A stretch of DNA of 64,000 bases from RZZS01 sp964491785 (GTDB taxonomy: Bacteria > Pseudomonadota > Alphaproteobacteria > Micavibrionales > Micavibrionaceae), in contig CAZBGS010000005.1 of assembly GCA_964491785.1 (NCBI GenBank), forward strand, positions 62,001 to 126,000, in the 5' to 3' direction. Of this stretch, positions 14,961 through 24,199 are shown one piece after another. The notes under the pieces are model-generated. The model did not search any database and was not told the DNA's origin. It saw only the letters and a list, made by a program, of their open reading frames with translations. The position numbers and the translations under genes are program-made. Numbering within the stretch: position 1 is the stretch's first letter; each line of letters opens with the position of its first letter.

Positions 14961-16388
14961 ATGATGGAAGGACTTAAAAAGGAACCCTACCCCCCGCGTC
15001 CGCATGAATTTCATCCATCGGTGCTTCGCGAATACGACATCCGCGGCAAGGTAGGAATTACCCTGTCTCTCAATGACGCCTTCGCTCTCGGCCTTGCCTT
15101 CGGCACTAGGATAAGACATCTGGGCGGCAGTAGCGTTTGCATTGGCTATGACGGCAGGCACAGCTCCCACGACCTTGCTGGCGCCCTGTCCCGCGGCCTT
15201 CTTATGACAGGCGTTGACGTGGAAAATATCGGCCTCGGCCCCAGCCCGATGCTCTACTTCGCGGTCAAGGACAGGAGATCCGATGGCGGCATAATGGTAA
15301 CCGGTTCTCACAATCCTCCTGAATACAACGGGTTCAAGATAACCACGCAAAGCGGCCCGGTTTTTGGCGAAGGCGTCCGGGAACTTGGAGAAATTGCCCT
15401 TTCCGGCAACTTCGAAACCGGAACCGGAGAAGGCAAACTCTTACATATTGATATAAAACAATCCTATCTTAGCCGCCTTCTGAGGGACTTTCATGGCAAA
15501 AGACCCCTGAAAGTGGCCTGGGACGCAGGCAACGGTGCAGCAGGAGCGCTTCTTCCCGATTTCGTCTCCAGACTCCCCGGCAGCCATTTCCTGCTCTTTG
15601 AAACGGTGGACGGAAGCTTTCCTAACCATCACCCGGATCCGACCGTCGACAAGAATCTCGAAGACCTCCAAAATCTGGTTCGCAAGCAGAAATGCGATCT
15701 CGGTATCGCTTTCGACGGCGACGCCGATCGTATCGGCGTGGTCGATGAAAACGGCAAAGTCATCCGCTGCGACACGCTGCTCGCCATTTACGCGAAGGAA
15801 GTGCTTGCCTCTCATCCCGGAGCCACAATAATCGGAGACGTCAAATGCAGCCAGGTGATGTTCAATCAAGTCGCCCGCCTCGGCGGTAATCCGGTAATGT
15901 GGAAGACCGGCCATTCGTTGATCAAATCGAAAATGAGCGAGACCGGAGCCCTTCTCGCCGGAGAACTGAGCGGGCATATTTTCTTCGCCGACAGATACTA
16001 CGGCTTTGACGACGCCCTGTATTGCGCCGTCAGGCTCCTTGGCATCCTTTCTGAAACTGAAGGCCCGCTGTCATCACTTCTCTCGCATTTACCGGACATC
16101 TACAACACTCCAGAATTGCGCTTCGAAGTTGACGAAAACGAAAAATTTGATCTTGTCGAAAGACTGGCCGCAGACCTGAAAAATCGCCAGAACCCGGATT
16201 TCAGTCTCAACACCATCGACGGAGTAAGAGTAAGCACCCCCGATGGATGGTGGCTCCTGCGCCCTTCGAACACCCAGAACGTGCTCGTTGCCAGAACCGA
16301 AGCCTCCAGCAGAGAAGGCATCAGCCGCCTTAATGACATGGTGGCAAGGGAAGTCAAAAACCTCGGCTACGACATTTCATTTCCCTGA
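14961..16388 (+). CDS. algC: Phosphomannomutase/phosphoglucomutase (AlgC type)
   Basis: Interconverts mannose-6-P with mannose-1-P and glucose-6-P with glucose-1-P. The 475-residue alpha-phosphohexomutase shows LREYDIRGKVG at the N-terminus, the phosphoserine loop GGIMVTGSHNPPEYNGFKIT, the Mg site AFDGDADRIGVVDE, the sugar loop GELSGHIFF and the phosphate site LRPSNTQNVLVARTEA. The GEMSGH-like loop and length fit the dual PMM/PGM group of AlgC. It pairs with galU (19-base gap, GGAGGCGGG ribosome site) and sits before the alginate genes, so it can feed both UDP-glucose and GDP-mannose. The gene end overlaps the convergent algX by 12 bases. Confidence 0.92.
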   Translation: MMEGLKKEPYPPRPHEFHPSVLREYDIRGKVGITLSLNDAFALGLAFGTRIRHLGGSSVCIGYDGRHSSHDLAGALSRGLLMTGVDVENIGLGPSPMLYFAVKDRRSDGGIMVTGSHNPPEYNGFKITTQSGPVFGEGVRELGEIALSGNFETGTGEGKLLHIDIKQSYLSRLLRDFHGKRPLKVAWDAGNGAAGALLPDFVSRLPGSHFLLFETVDGSFPNHHPDPTVDKNLEDLQNLVRKQKCDLGIAFDGDADRIGVVDENGKVIRCDTLLAIYAKEVLASHPGATIIGDVKCSQVMFNQVARLGGNPVMWKTGHSLIKSKMSETGALLAGELSGHIFFADRYYGFDDALYCAVRLLGILSETEGPLSSLLSHLPDIYNTPELRFEVDENEKFDLVERLAADLKNRQNPDFSLNTIDGVRVSTPDGWWLLRPSNTQNVLVARTEASSREGISRLNDMVAREVKNLGYDISFP

Positions 16389-17795
16389 AAGCAACCCGCC
16401 AAGGTTAGCCTTTTTAAGCATGCCGCCAAACCAGTTGATGCTCTCCCCCGGCATTCTGCATATCCTGGCATCGACCTTTGCCCCGACTATATTGCCAGGG
16501 ACATAGAGGATTATCTTGTCAATTTCGCTCTTCTTCGCCTGATTGAATGAAAGATAATACTCTCCGTCCGGAGGATATCTCTCCTCTCGCCTGATCCTGA
16601 TTTTCTCCCTGTCCTTGCGGTACAGCAGATCGAAGGTCAGATATTTCCTTACCGGCCTGTCGAATTTCACATAGAGGTAATATTTTTCGCCGCTGATTTT
16701 TTTATCTCCCAGCCGATCCAGAATAATGATCGAATTGTCTCTGATCTCGACGCCTTTCCGCTCCGCAACCGCATTCCCTTCACAATCGCCATAAGCCGCG
16801 GGAATGGCCTGACGAAAGAAGCTGTGCCGGGACGAAATGTCGTAATATCCCGGCACTTCCCAAATGGCGATCTTCGCAGGCTTCCCCTTAAAATACCCGG
16901 AATTTAGATAGGATATCATCGCCGTATCCAGCCCTCCCCCCGAAACCGACATGTTTATAACATCGGCTTCCAATGCTTCCCGGAGAAAACCGTGAAAATT
17001 GGCGAAAGAAGGTTCGGGCGTCGAATTGCTGGTGCCAAGCAGAACGATCTCCGGATTCTCCATTTCTCCGAACAGCGCGCCAGCCTCCTGCGCCATATCC
17101 GTCCTGACCGTGTTGAAAATACGTATCGTCTCGGGAGGCTGCCTTGTACCGCAAAGATCGCTGAACACTTTCCTGGAAACCCCTTCGAACTCATAAGGCC
17201 CCAGATCGTCTGTCTGCCATCCGACTTTTTCGGCATCGCGGTAACCGGGCATCGTTCTTATATATTCGGCCACAGCCATAGCGGCTGTTTTCGCTCCGTA
17301 AGAATTCCAGTGATGGTCTCTTTTATAAAAGAAAGGTTCGTTCTCCTTCACGGGAGGGAGCGAAACCACATGCAACCCCTCGTCCCGAAGCCTGCGAACC
17401 ACCGTATTATAATTCGCCCAGACCCTTGCAGGATTATCAAGCCCGAAACGAACCGCATCCTCTTCCCGAAGCATGTCGGCATGCATCAGTCCCTTTGCGG
17501 GTGTGAGCAAAATTACGAGATCCATGCCCCTCGCCTTGAGAGCATCCCTCAGCTTTTTGATATTTTCTATTCCTGCTCTGGTGAAGGAAAAGTCAGTAGT
17601 CAGATCGCTCTCGCTGCGAAAAATCCATCCGTCTTTACCCGGCAGAAGCATTTTGTATGATTGATAGCCGCGCTGATCGTACAAGCTCTCGTCCGCCATC
17701 GCCTCGCAAAAAATTCCGCCGATATCCTCCGAAGCGACAGCTGGCGCCATAAGGCTCATGACTAGGACGAAAACCGCCAAGATAACAGACTTCAT
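16377..17795 (-). CDS. algX: Alginate O-acetyltransferase AlgX-like protein
   Basis: A periplasmic SGNH-fold enzyme that in Pseudomonas transfers acetyl groups to polymannuronate. The 472 residues include a signal peptide (cleavage after AVA near residue 21), the conserved LLPGKDGWIFRSESDL, the catalytic Asp-His pair in YKRDHHWNSYGAKT (D160, H162) and the GTSNST nucleophile loop (Ser256). The C-terminal 150 residues resemble the carbohydrate-binding module of AlgX. Its start overlaps the algJ stop by 4 bases (ATGA), so the two are cotranscribed, divergent from algD. Confidence 0.88.
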   Translation of the reverse strand: MKSVILAVFVLVMSLMAPAVASEDIGGIFCEAMADESLYDQRGYQSYKMLLPGKDGWIFRSESDLTTDFSFTRAGIENIKKLRDALKARGMDLVILLTPAKGLMHADMLREEDAVRFGLDNPARVWANYNTVVRRLRDEGLHVVSLPPVKENEPFFYKRDHHWNSYGAKTAAMAVAEYIRTMPGYRDAEKVGWQTDDLGPYEFEGVSRKVFSDLCGTRQPPETIRIFNTVRTDMAQEAGALFGEMENPEIVLLGTSNSTPEPSFANFHGFLREALEADVINMSVSGGGLDTAMISYLNSGYFKGKPAKIAIWEVPGYYDISSRHSFFRQAIPAAYGDCEGNAVAERKGVEIRDNSIIILDRLGDKKISGEKYYLYVKFDRPVRKYLTFDLLYRKDREKIRIRREERYPPDGEYYLSFNQAKKSEIDKIILYVPGNIVGAKVDARICRMPGESINWFGGMLKKANLGGLLSGK

Positions 17796-18922
17796 GCCTG
17801 ATCCCCTTTGGCCTTCTTCGATCTGCCCGCCTCGAATTCGACGGCAAGATAGCGCTCCGGTATTTCCCAGACGACAAGCCTAGGAGGATTCACGGCAAAG
17901 GACTGATCCATCAGATAATTTTCCATTGTAATAAATGGCCCCCGTCCCTCATCCGCCACATTCAGCACTTCGGCACCCGCTGCTTCCCTCATGAAACCCG
18001 CAAAGTTCCAAAGCTTGTTGGCGCTATAACTCGTGCCCACCAGCGCCAGCGGAATTTCTTCGTCTTCAAAAAGCGCCTTTTCCGGCAGGCTTTTATCCAT
18101 CGCCCCTTCACCTTCGGTTTCTATGGTTCTGAACTTCGGCAGATCATCTTTTTCCGGCCCGATCACCTCTGCAAGGATCCCGAGCGGCAAATACCGCAAC
18201 AGATCTCCCTTATGAGAAACCGTTCGCTCCCGGTAAGAGGAAAAACCCTTTTTTTCCCATGAAAGTTCCGGAAACTGCCTGCGCGCTTCCTGCATAACCG
18301 CATATGCCGCGATCCGCGCCCCGTAAGGCGACCAGTGCGTATCAGTCTTTAAAAACAAACGCTGATCGCTCTTGTCGCGCTCAAAACTCCCGGCGATATC
18401 GGCAACAGCTATCCCTCTGCCTTCAAGCATGTTCTTGAATTGCGGGTAGATTTCGCGGTTATACGCAGGAAACTGGTGCCCTCCTAGATGCGCTTCATAT
18501 ATGCGGGCCTTGGAAGGCAAAAGCGCAATCACCAGACGCACATTCCTGCCTTTGAGAAATCGGTTAACTTCTTCAATGTAATCAAGCTTTTCCCTTATCC
18601 GGAATTCCGCTTCCGGATAGAAATCGAACTCTTCGCTTGTGAAGAGCCATCCGTCCCTCCCCACGACAACCCCTTCTTTTCCCTCGCCGAACAGGGCAAA
18701 GTTAAGAACTCCCCAAGTCCCGATACTGGGCTTGTACAAGCACAATGTTTCATTGAATTTTTTTTCGTACAATGCACTCCACTGGCCGTTGATCAGTTCG
18801 CCAATAGCCACTTCCTGCACCTTCTTTTTCGTCTGCCATACATCGGCAAAAGCCGCTACCCCTGCCGCCAGCAGGAAGATAATAATAAATTTGCCTGAAA
18901 AGTAATTCTCCCTTCGCTTCAT
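17792..18922 (-). CDS. algJ: Alginate O-acetyltransferase AlgJ-like protein
   Basis: A membrane-anchored SGNH-like protein that works with AlgX, AlgI and AlgF in alginate acetylation. One N-terminal membrane segment (about residues 11-27, KFIIIFLLAAGVAAFAD) is followed by VGRDGWLFTSEEFDFY, the Asp-x-His motif LKTDTHWSPYGARI (D194, H196) and the nucleophile loop LVGTSYSANKLWNFAGF. All expected catalytic residues are present. It leads the algJ-algX pair. The 123-base region to algD contains a long inverted repeat and an EcfG-type promoter. No AlgI (MBOAT acetyl carrier) is in the window. Confidence 0.88.
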   Translation of the reverse strand: MKRRENYFSGKFIIIFLLAAGVAAFADVWQTKKKVQEVAIGELINGQWSALYEKKFNETLCLYKPSIGTWGVLNFALFGEGKEGVVVGRDGWLFTSEEFDFYPEAEFRIREKLDYIEEVNRFLKGRNVRLVIALLPSKARIYEAHLGGHQFPAYNREIYPQFKNMLEGRGIAVADIAGSFERDKSDQRLFLKTDTHWSPYGARIAAYAVMQEARRQFPELSWEKKGFSSYRERTVSHKGDLLRYLPLGILAEVIGPEKDDLPKFRTIETEGEGAMDKSLPEKALFEDEEIPLALVGTSYSANKLWNFAGFMREAAGAEVLNVADEGRGPFITMENYLMDQSFAVNPPRLVVWEIPERYLAVEFEAGRSKKAKGDQA

Positions 18923-18930
18923 GTACCCCT

Positions 18931-18964
18931 CGCGCGTTCAGGAACCAACCTCTTACAACGCGCG
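18931..18964. repeat. Inverted repeat in the algJ-algD divergent promoter region
   Basis: CGCGCGTT (18931-18938) and AACGCGCG (18957-18964) form perfect 8-bp arms 18 bases apart. It overlaps the EcfG-type promoter and lies between the two divergent alginate operons, so it is a candidate operator or a leader hairpin. Confidence 0.5.
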
Positions 18965-18966
18965 TT
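18941..18966 (+). promoter_or_regulatory. Candidate EcfG (general stress sigma) promoter of algD
   Basis: GGAAC (18941-18945), 17 bases, CGTT (18963-18966) exactly matches the alphaproteobacterial EcfG consensus GGAAC-N16/17-CGTT. It points toward algD, whose ATG is 80 bases downstream. A weaker GAACTG at 18989 recalls AlgU/RpoE -35 sites but lacks a good -10. Confidence 0.5.
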
Positions 18967-19045
18967 ACCTCGCTATGGTTTCGCATTTGAACTGATCCCG
19001 AACCAAAGAACCCGAAATGAATGAAAACCGGCCAAGGGAGCTAAT

Positions 19046-20362
19046 ATGAGAATCAGCGTTTTCGGAATTGGCTATGTTGGCGCCGTAACTTCGGCATGTC
19101 TGGCCGATTCAGGCCACGAGGTAATCGCTGTCGATACCTCCGCGATAAAGGTCGCCTGCATCAACGAAGGACGCAGCCCCATAGTCGAAAAGGGCCTTGA
19201 CGAACTCCTGAAGAAAGCCGTCTCGCAAGGACTCCTGAGTGCGACGGAAGATCATGAATATGCGGTGCGCAATTCTGAAATATCTCTGATATGTGTCGGA
19301 ACCCCGAGCCGTAAGGACGGCTCTCTGAACCTCGATTACATCAAAACCGTGTGCGCGCAGATTGGAACTATCCTGCGCGGTAAAAACGACTTCCACACGG
19401 TGGTTAACCGCAGCACGGTACTGCCCGGCACCCTGATGAACGTTATCAGACCGATACTGGAGAAGACCTCGGGAAAGATTGCAGGCGAGGATTTCGGCCT
19501 TGGCAACAACCCGGAATTCCTGCGCGAAGGTACGGCAGTGCAGGATTACCGCGAGCCTACCCAGATCGTCGTCGGAGCGACCGACGAACATACCGCCGAA
19601 ATTATTCTAAGAATGTATGAGGGCATCGAATCCCCTCGCTCCGTAACCGACCCAGGCACTTCCGAAGGAGTTAAATACGTCAGCAACGCATGGCGCGCCG
19701 CCAAGGTCAGCTTTGCCAACGAGATCGGCAACATGCTGAAGCGCCACGACGTCGACAGCCACAGGGTAATGAAAATCTTCTTTATGGATAACCGGATTAA
19801 CATGGGGCCAAGCTTTCTCGTCCCTGGCTTCGCCTTTGGCGGTTCCTGCCTGCCAAAAGACGTTCGCGCCATCCGCGCCAGCGCCAACGACAAGGGACTG
19901 GCGACTCCGCTGTTCGACGCCATCCTCGAAGCCAATAGCACGCAGGTCGCCCATGCTTTTGAAATGATTGAAAACACCGGAATGAAGAATGTCGGCCTCC
20001 TAGGCCTGAGCTTCAAACCCGGCACCGACGACCTCAGGGAAAGTCCTTTGGTGACGCTCGCATCAATGCTTCTGGATAGCGGTTATAACCTCAGGATATA
20101 CGATCCCTGCGTCTGGAAATCCCGAAATATGAATGGGCCTAACCGGGAATACATGGATCAGCGAATACCACAGATCTCGGCATGCCTTACAGGCACCCCT
20201 CATGAACTTTTGGAAAACTCGGATATCTTCGTAATCGGAAACGGCACGAAAGAATTTTCAAAAATTATCGAACAAACAAAGCGTGATGCCCCCATAGTCG
20301 ATCTCGTCCGTCTGAACGGCTCTTATGAGGACAGGGAATCCTATGCAGGAATATGCTGGTGA
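19046..20362 (+). CDS. algD: GDP-mannose 6-dehydrogenase
   Basis: Oxidises GDP-mannose twice with NAD to GDP-mannuronate, the committed step of alginate synthesis. The 438-residue protein begins MRISVFGIGYVGAVTSACLA (NAD-binding), has NPEFLREGTAVQDY, the catalytic cysteine in GFAFGGSCLPKDVRA at residue 268 (the same number as in P. aeruginosa AlgD) and the C-terminal LLGLSFKPGTDDLRESPLV. It ends AGICW, as in Pseudomonas AlgD, which separates it from UDP-glucose dehydrogenases. GGGAG lies in front of the ATG. It leads the algD-alg8 unit. Confidence 0.96.
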   Translation: MRISVFGIGYVGAVTSACLADSGHEVIAVDTSAIKVACINEGRSPIVEKGLDELLKKAVSQGLLSATEDHEYAVRNSEISLICVGTPSRKDGSLNLDYIKTVCAQIGTILRGKNDFHTVVNRSTVLPGTLMNVIRPILEKTSGKIAGEDFGLGNNPEFLREGTAVQDYREPTQIVVGATDEHTAEIILRMYEGIESPRSVTDPGTSEGVKYVSNAWRAAKVSFANEIGNMLKRHDVDSHRVMKIFFMDNRINMGPSFLVPGFAFGGSCLPKDVRAIRASANDKGLATPLFDAILEANSTQVAHAFEMIENTGMKNVGLLGLSFKPGTDDLRESPLVTLASMLLDSGYNLRIYDPCVWKSRNMNGPNREYMDQRIPQISACLTGTPHELLENSDIFVIGNGTKEFSKIIEQTKRDAPIVDLVRLNGSYEDRESYAGICW

Positions 20363-20400
20363 ATAAGTGAAGACTGTATGGAAGCGCAAACAGAAAGACA

Positions 20401-21990
20401 ATGGCCGATAAAACGCAAAGCTGCCCATACGATAAACCCCTCGAAGGCGCCGCCGGATTTGCCGTCTTCACAGTCTTGCTGGCAGGAGCCTTTCTCGCGC
20501 TTCCTCCGGTCGCCTTCGACCCGGGCTCGGAATTTTTCCTGTTCAGTATCGGCTCGCTTGCACTCTGGCGATACCTCTGGGCTGCGCTCAACTTTGCGCG
20601 CTCGGTGATTTACCGCAAACTGGTATTCCCTGCATGGCGCGATGAAGTAAACGCTAATCAACAGGAACTGATGCCTTCAAAGATTTATATACTGCTCACC
20701 GGCTTCCGCATAGACGCCGGAGTAATGACCCGCTCCGTCTCCGCCGCCATCTCGGAAGCAAGCCGTTGCGGCGTTCCGGTAACCATAGTCGCCTCGATCG
20801 TGGAACTCGGCGATGAATATCTGGTGCGAACAATCTTTCGTATCCTTTCTCCGCCCGATAGCATCGAAATGAAAATCGTGCGTATTCCCGGCACCGGCAA
20901 GCGTGACGGCCTCGCCCAGGGTTTCCTGGCCATTTCCAGAGACTTGCCGCCCGAAGACGCGGTTGTGGTGCTTATGGATGGTGACACGGTTCTGGAACCG
21001 GAAACCTTGCGCAAATGCGCCCCTTTCTTCAAACTCAGGCCAGATCTCGGCGCTCTCACTACCGATGAGTTCAGCGAAACCGGGGATGCTGACCTGATGC
21101 GGGAATGGCACAATCTCCGCTTCGCCCAGCGTCATATATTAATGAGCTCCATTTCGCTATCCAAAAGACTGATGACGCTGACCGGTCGCATGTCGATGTA
21201 CCGTGCCGATATCATCACTCACCCCGGCTTCATCAAAAACATGACAGGCGACCACCTAGACCACTGGCGTCTGGGCAGATTCAAATTCCTGACCGGCGAC
21301 GACAAGTCTTCACTCTACTGGGTAATCGCCAAAGGCTATGAACATATTTACATACCCGACGTATCTGTAACCACCATCGAGGAAAACCGGGGGGGGAACT
21401 TTCTAACCGGAACGACGCTACTGATGTTCCGCTGGTTCGGCAACATGCTCCGTACCAATTCCAGGATCCTGAGACTGGGGCCGGATCGAATGCCGCTTTT
21501 CGTCTGGTGGGCTTTCGTCGATCAAAGGCTGTCAATGTGGACAACGCTTGCCGGCCCGGTGTTCGCATTCATGCTGACATTGGTATACGGGCCGGTAATG
21601 ATCGCTTACTATATTGTATGGGTTCTGTTCATCCGCTGGATCATGACCCTGATGATCTGGACAGTAAGGCCCAAAGTGAGCTGGCTGTATCCGCTGCTGC
21701 TTTACTACAATCAGATCTACGGCTCGGCGCTGAAAACCTGGGTTCTCTTCCGCCTTGACCGGCAGTCCTGGACAAGAACCAGCGTCAGCATGCAGCGCGG
21801 CCTCACATACCGGGAGAGCCTTTGGAATAATTTTAGCTCCCACGCCCTACATGCCACCGCCATCATCGTCTTCATCTGCGCGATCGGCCTCGCCACGCAA
21901 GCTCTGCATATTCCCGACGCGACACTGAGGATGTTGACAGGATGGGATATACAACTAGTAAAAAAAACCCCCGCCATGAATAATCCATGA
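20401..21990 (+). CDS. alg8: Alginate polymerase glycosyltransferase Alg8
   Basis: The GT2 catalytic subunit that polymerises GDP-mannuronate and moves the chain across the inner membrane. The 529 residues start with two membrane segments (about 13-35 and 41-63), then a cytoplasmic GT2 domain with LTGFRIDAGVMTRSV, VASIVELGDEYLVR, the DxD in VLMDGDTVLEPETL, the base region FLTGDDKSSLYW and a QxxRW-like FRWFGNMLR, and four or so C-terminal segments from residue 360. The FRID and ELGDE segments are diagnostic for Alg8 relative to other GT2 synthases. It begins 38 bases after algD. Activity depends on Alg44. Confidence 0.93.
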   Translation: MADKTQSCPYDKPLEGAAGFAVFTVLLAGAFLALPPVAFDPGSEFFLFSIGSLALWRYLWAALNFARSVIYRKLVFPAWRDEVNANQQELMPSKIYILLTGFRIDAGVMTRSVSAAISEASRCGVPVTIVASIVELGDEYLVRTIFRILSPPDSIEMKIVRIPGTGKRDGLAQGFLAISRDLPPEDAVVVLMDGDTVLEPETLRKCAPFFKLRPDLGALTTDEFSETGDADLMREWHNLRFAQRHILMSSISLSKRLMTLTGRMSMYRADIITHPGFIKNMTGDHLDHWRLGRFKFLTGDDKSSLYWVIAKGYEHIYIPDVSVTTIEENRGGNFLTGTTLLMFRWFGNMLRTNSRILRLGPDRMPLFVWWAFVDQRLSMWTTLAGPVFAFMLTLVYGPVMIAYYIVWVLFIRWIMTLMIWTVRPKVSWLYPLLLYYNQIYGSALKTWVLFRLDRQSWTRTSVSMQRGLTYRESLWNNFSSHALHATAIIVFICAIGLATQALHIPDATLRMLTGWDIQLVKKTPAMNNP

Positions 21991-22020
21991 CAGGGGCAAG
22001 TCAGTGGGTAACCCCAAGAC

Positions 22021-23865
22021 CTAGGGCTGGCCCGTGAACATCGTGATATCAGCCTCGGCACTCTGAATAATCTCCAGGGCTGAAGATCCTCCCTCCGGCT
22101 GCGCGCCGCCAGTTGAGATAGCAGCAGGAGCTATTTCGCCAAACCCGCCTGCCGCAAGCAGATCCCCGAGATCAGCTTTTGATAGAATATCCTCATACCC
22201 CGAATTCATGGTCACATCTTTTGTCTCCGGCGCAGCCTCTCTGCTCTGGCCGTAAAGAAAATCCATTCCATCATCGCCGTACAAAGGCTCGCTCGCGGCG
22301 AGATACTTCGGACTGCCCTCAGGAATTACTACCGGCTTGTTGAACAGGAAATTTGCCGCGTTAAGTTTCGATGCCGCAACGCCCTGAAGATCGGCAAGCA
22401 CCTCCCCATCGACTGTAATGCGCGCTCCGCCCTCTCTGGCGCTAATAACTACACTGCCAAAGCTCGATGCTTTGAACCCGTTAAGCACAATGCTGTCCAG
22501 ATACGGATTGAAGTCGGATATCGTATCGCGCCCGTCGCCGGGTTCGAATACAAATCTGTCCCTTCCGCCTCCGCCACTGACTCGATCATAACCCTTGCCG
22601 GCAAAAATCACGTCGTCTCCGGAGCCGCCGTAAAGCTCGTCCTTCCCTCCTTTGCCAACAAGCGTCGAACCCGAATTCCACGCATAAATCACATCGGCCT
22701 TGGAAGATCCTGTAGCTGTTCCGAATACGGTCGAATTAAGTACGTGGCTTGCCTCATTGATATCGCCTCCGGTAGCCGGGTGCTTGCTCCCTCCCGGTGA
22801 AACAACTCGCCATGTCTCCCCGCTATCGCCGCTATCGTAAAGCATGCGCTCTACCACAACACGGTTTCCGTAGTCGTCGCCGCCATGGTAATTGATATCT
22901 CGATTGGTCTCGATCACATGAATCCTGTTGCCGGTCTCCGAGTGCCAGCTTGAGAACGTTACGGCATGCCGGACGTTGAGGATCTGCATATTCTCAAAAA
23001 CACCGTTATGCGTCTCGGCCAGATGCAGCCCGTATCCATCTCCCGTAGCCCCCTTGTTATGGGCCCCATCGGAGTAATATCCATCCAGCGTCGGCCTCAA
23101 ATTGGTGCGTAACTCAATATGGTGCGAAGGCGCATTCACAATCGCTATATCGCTGAGGTCGGTTCCCACAGTCTTGGAAACGTTCAATGCAATAGAACCC
23201 AGATAGCCGCTTTGACTGTTCCCAAAATAATCATGATCCGGATCAGGCAGATCATAGGTAATCTTCAGGCCATGGACATCGACGTTTCTCAAAGGAACGA
23301 TACGGGATACCTCGGTAATGCCTGACTGGGAGTCATGGAGTATTGGCGTTTTCAACGTCACCCTGTTGCCGCTGATGGATTTGATTTCCGCGAGCGTTTC
23401 GTGCAAGGGCTGTGTCTCCTGATAACTCGTTCCGATCACGTTCTCCCATCCATGGGATTTCAGGAAGGCTTCCGTGTTCTGTTGCTGGATATTAAGCATA
23501 TCGCCAGCCTTAAGTCCGCTGGTGCCGGAAAGAGTAATGGTATAATCCCCGGCCTTTGCGCTTGCTGTCAGCTTCGCTTCAAAGCCGTGATCCTGCTTCC
23601 CGGTAATATCGATTGCGTTATCACCGGTTGGCGGCATATCGAATTTCAGGGTAGTCCTACCGCTTCCCGCACCCCTGATGGTTATGTTGCTATGATTGAC
23701 CGTCAATGTATCGGCAATGATATGAGTGCCTGGAGCAAAAAAGACCGTAGCGCCCCTTGATGCATCGTTTATTACTTTCTGTATGTCCTGCGTCCTTGCT
23801 CCCGGCGAGATGGCATAGGTATTCGTGGCGGAATTATACTCCACCGAACGGTATAAAAGAGTCAT
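22021..23865 (-). CDS. Secreted right-handed beta-helix protein with RTX calcium repeats
   Basis: 614 residues from ATG 23865 (GAGG 9 bases before; upstream codons rejected). Residues about 20-390 form a parallel beta-helix beginning like epimerase and lyase modules (TQDIQKVINDASRGATVFFA then SNITIRGAGSGRTTLKF). Residues about 410-470 are RTX nonapeptides (GGKDELYGGSGDDVIFAGKG, GGGGRDRFVFEPGDG, TISDF), which bind Ca and mark type I secretion; no N-terminal signal is seen. A unique acidic tail of about 110 residues follows. The DPHx motif of AlgE-type epimerases is not found, so epimerase, lyase or structural protein all remain possible. Its position inside the alginate locus suggests polyuronate as substrate. 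Confidence 0.72.
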   Translation of the reverse strand: MTLLYRSVEYNSATNTYAISPGARTQDIQKVINDASRGATVFFAPGTHIIADTLTVNHSNITIRGAGSGRTTLKFDMPPTGDNAIDITGKQDHGFEAKLTASAKAGDYTITLSGTSGLKAGDMLNIQQQNTEAFLKSHGWENVIGTSYQETQPLHETLAEIKSISGNRVTLKTPILHDSQSGITEVSRIVPLRNVDVHGLKITYDLPDPDHDYFGNSQSGYLGSIALNVSKTVGTDLSDIAIVNAPSHHIELRTNLRPTLDGYYSDGAHNKGATGDGYGLHLAETHNGVFENMQILNVRHAVTFSSWHSETGNRIHVIETNRDINYHGGDDYGNRVVVERMLYDSGDSGETWRVVSPGGSKHPATGGDINEASHVLNSTVFGTATGSSKADVIYAWNSGSTLVGKGGKDELYGGSGDDVIFAGKGYDRVSGGGGRDRFVFEPGDGRDTISDFNPYLDSIVLNGFKASSFGSVVISAREGGARITVDGEVLADLQGVAASKLNAANFLFNKPVVIPEGSPKYLAASEPLYGDDGMDFLYGQSREAAPETKDVTMNSGYEDILSKADLGDLLAAGGFGEIAPAAISTGGAQPEGGSSALEIIQSAEADITMFTGQP

Positions 23866-24199
23866 ACTAATCAACCTCAAAAGTGAGAAATGTGGTTGCC
23901 GCTCAAGCTGGAATCGCGGCAACTGTCAGTTATCTGGCTTTATATTTCAGTCTAGAGACTGGCTGCTGATAGTATCAAACTTTGGCCCGGGCCTCGCCCA
24001 ACGAACCTGTGGATAAGTGCTATTGGCGCAGTTATTACAAACGATTATCCAGATGGTCGCTTTGCAGGATCACGCCCCGCCTCTTCTTTCAGAAAAAATT
24101 TTTCTATTTCTATGGAGCAAAAACCTAACTGTCAGGCGTTAACAACTTGTACTGCATGACAGGCATCTAGCGGCAGTCGTTATGGGAGATTACAAATAA
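23866..24199. other. 334-base divergent intergenic region between the RTX gene and alg44
   Basis: No coding frame is credible here. It must hold the promoters for the RTX gene (minus) and alg44-algL (plus). It contains a perfect 8-bp inverted repeat (23895-23923) and a shorter one, CTGTCA (24129-24134) with TGACAG (24157-24162), 38 bases before alg44. I see no EcfG consensus and no convincing sigma-70 pair. Confidence 0.6.
23895..23923. repeat. Inverted repeat in the RTX gene leader
   Basis: GTTGCCGC (23895-23902) and GCGGCAAC (23916-23923) are perfect arms around 13 bases, 30-58 bases upstream of the RTX start codon. It may be an operator or an RNA hairpin in the leader. Confidence 0.5.

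Noticed and set aside
18989..19017. AlgU/RpoE-like promoter upstream of algD
   Set aside because: GAACTG resembles the -35 but no matching -10 is found at proper spacing; the EcfG match nearby is better.
22021..23865. Naming the RTX beta-helix protein AlgG or AlgE epimerase
   Set aside because: It lacks a signal peptide and the DPHx catalytic motif; the fold alone is shared with lyases, tail spikes and adhesins.
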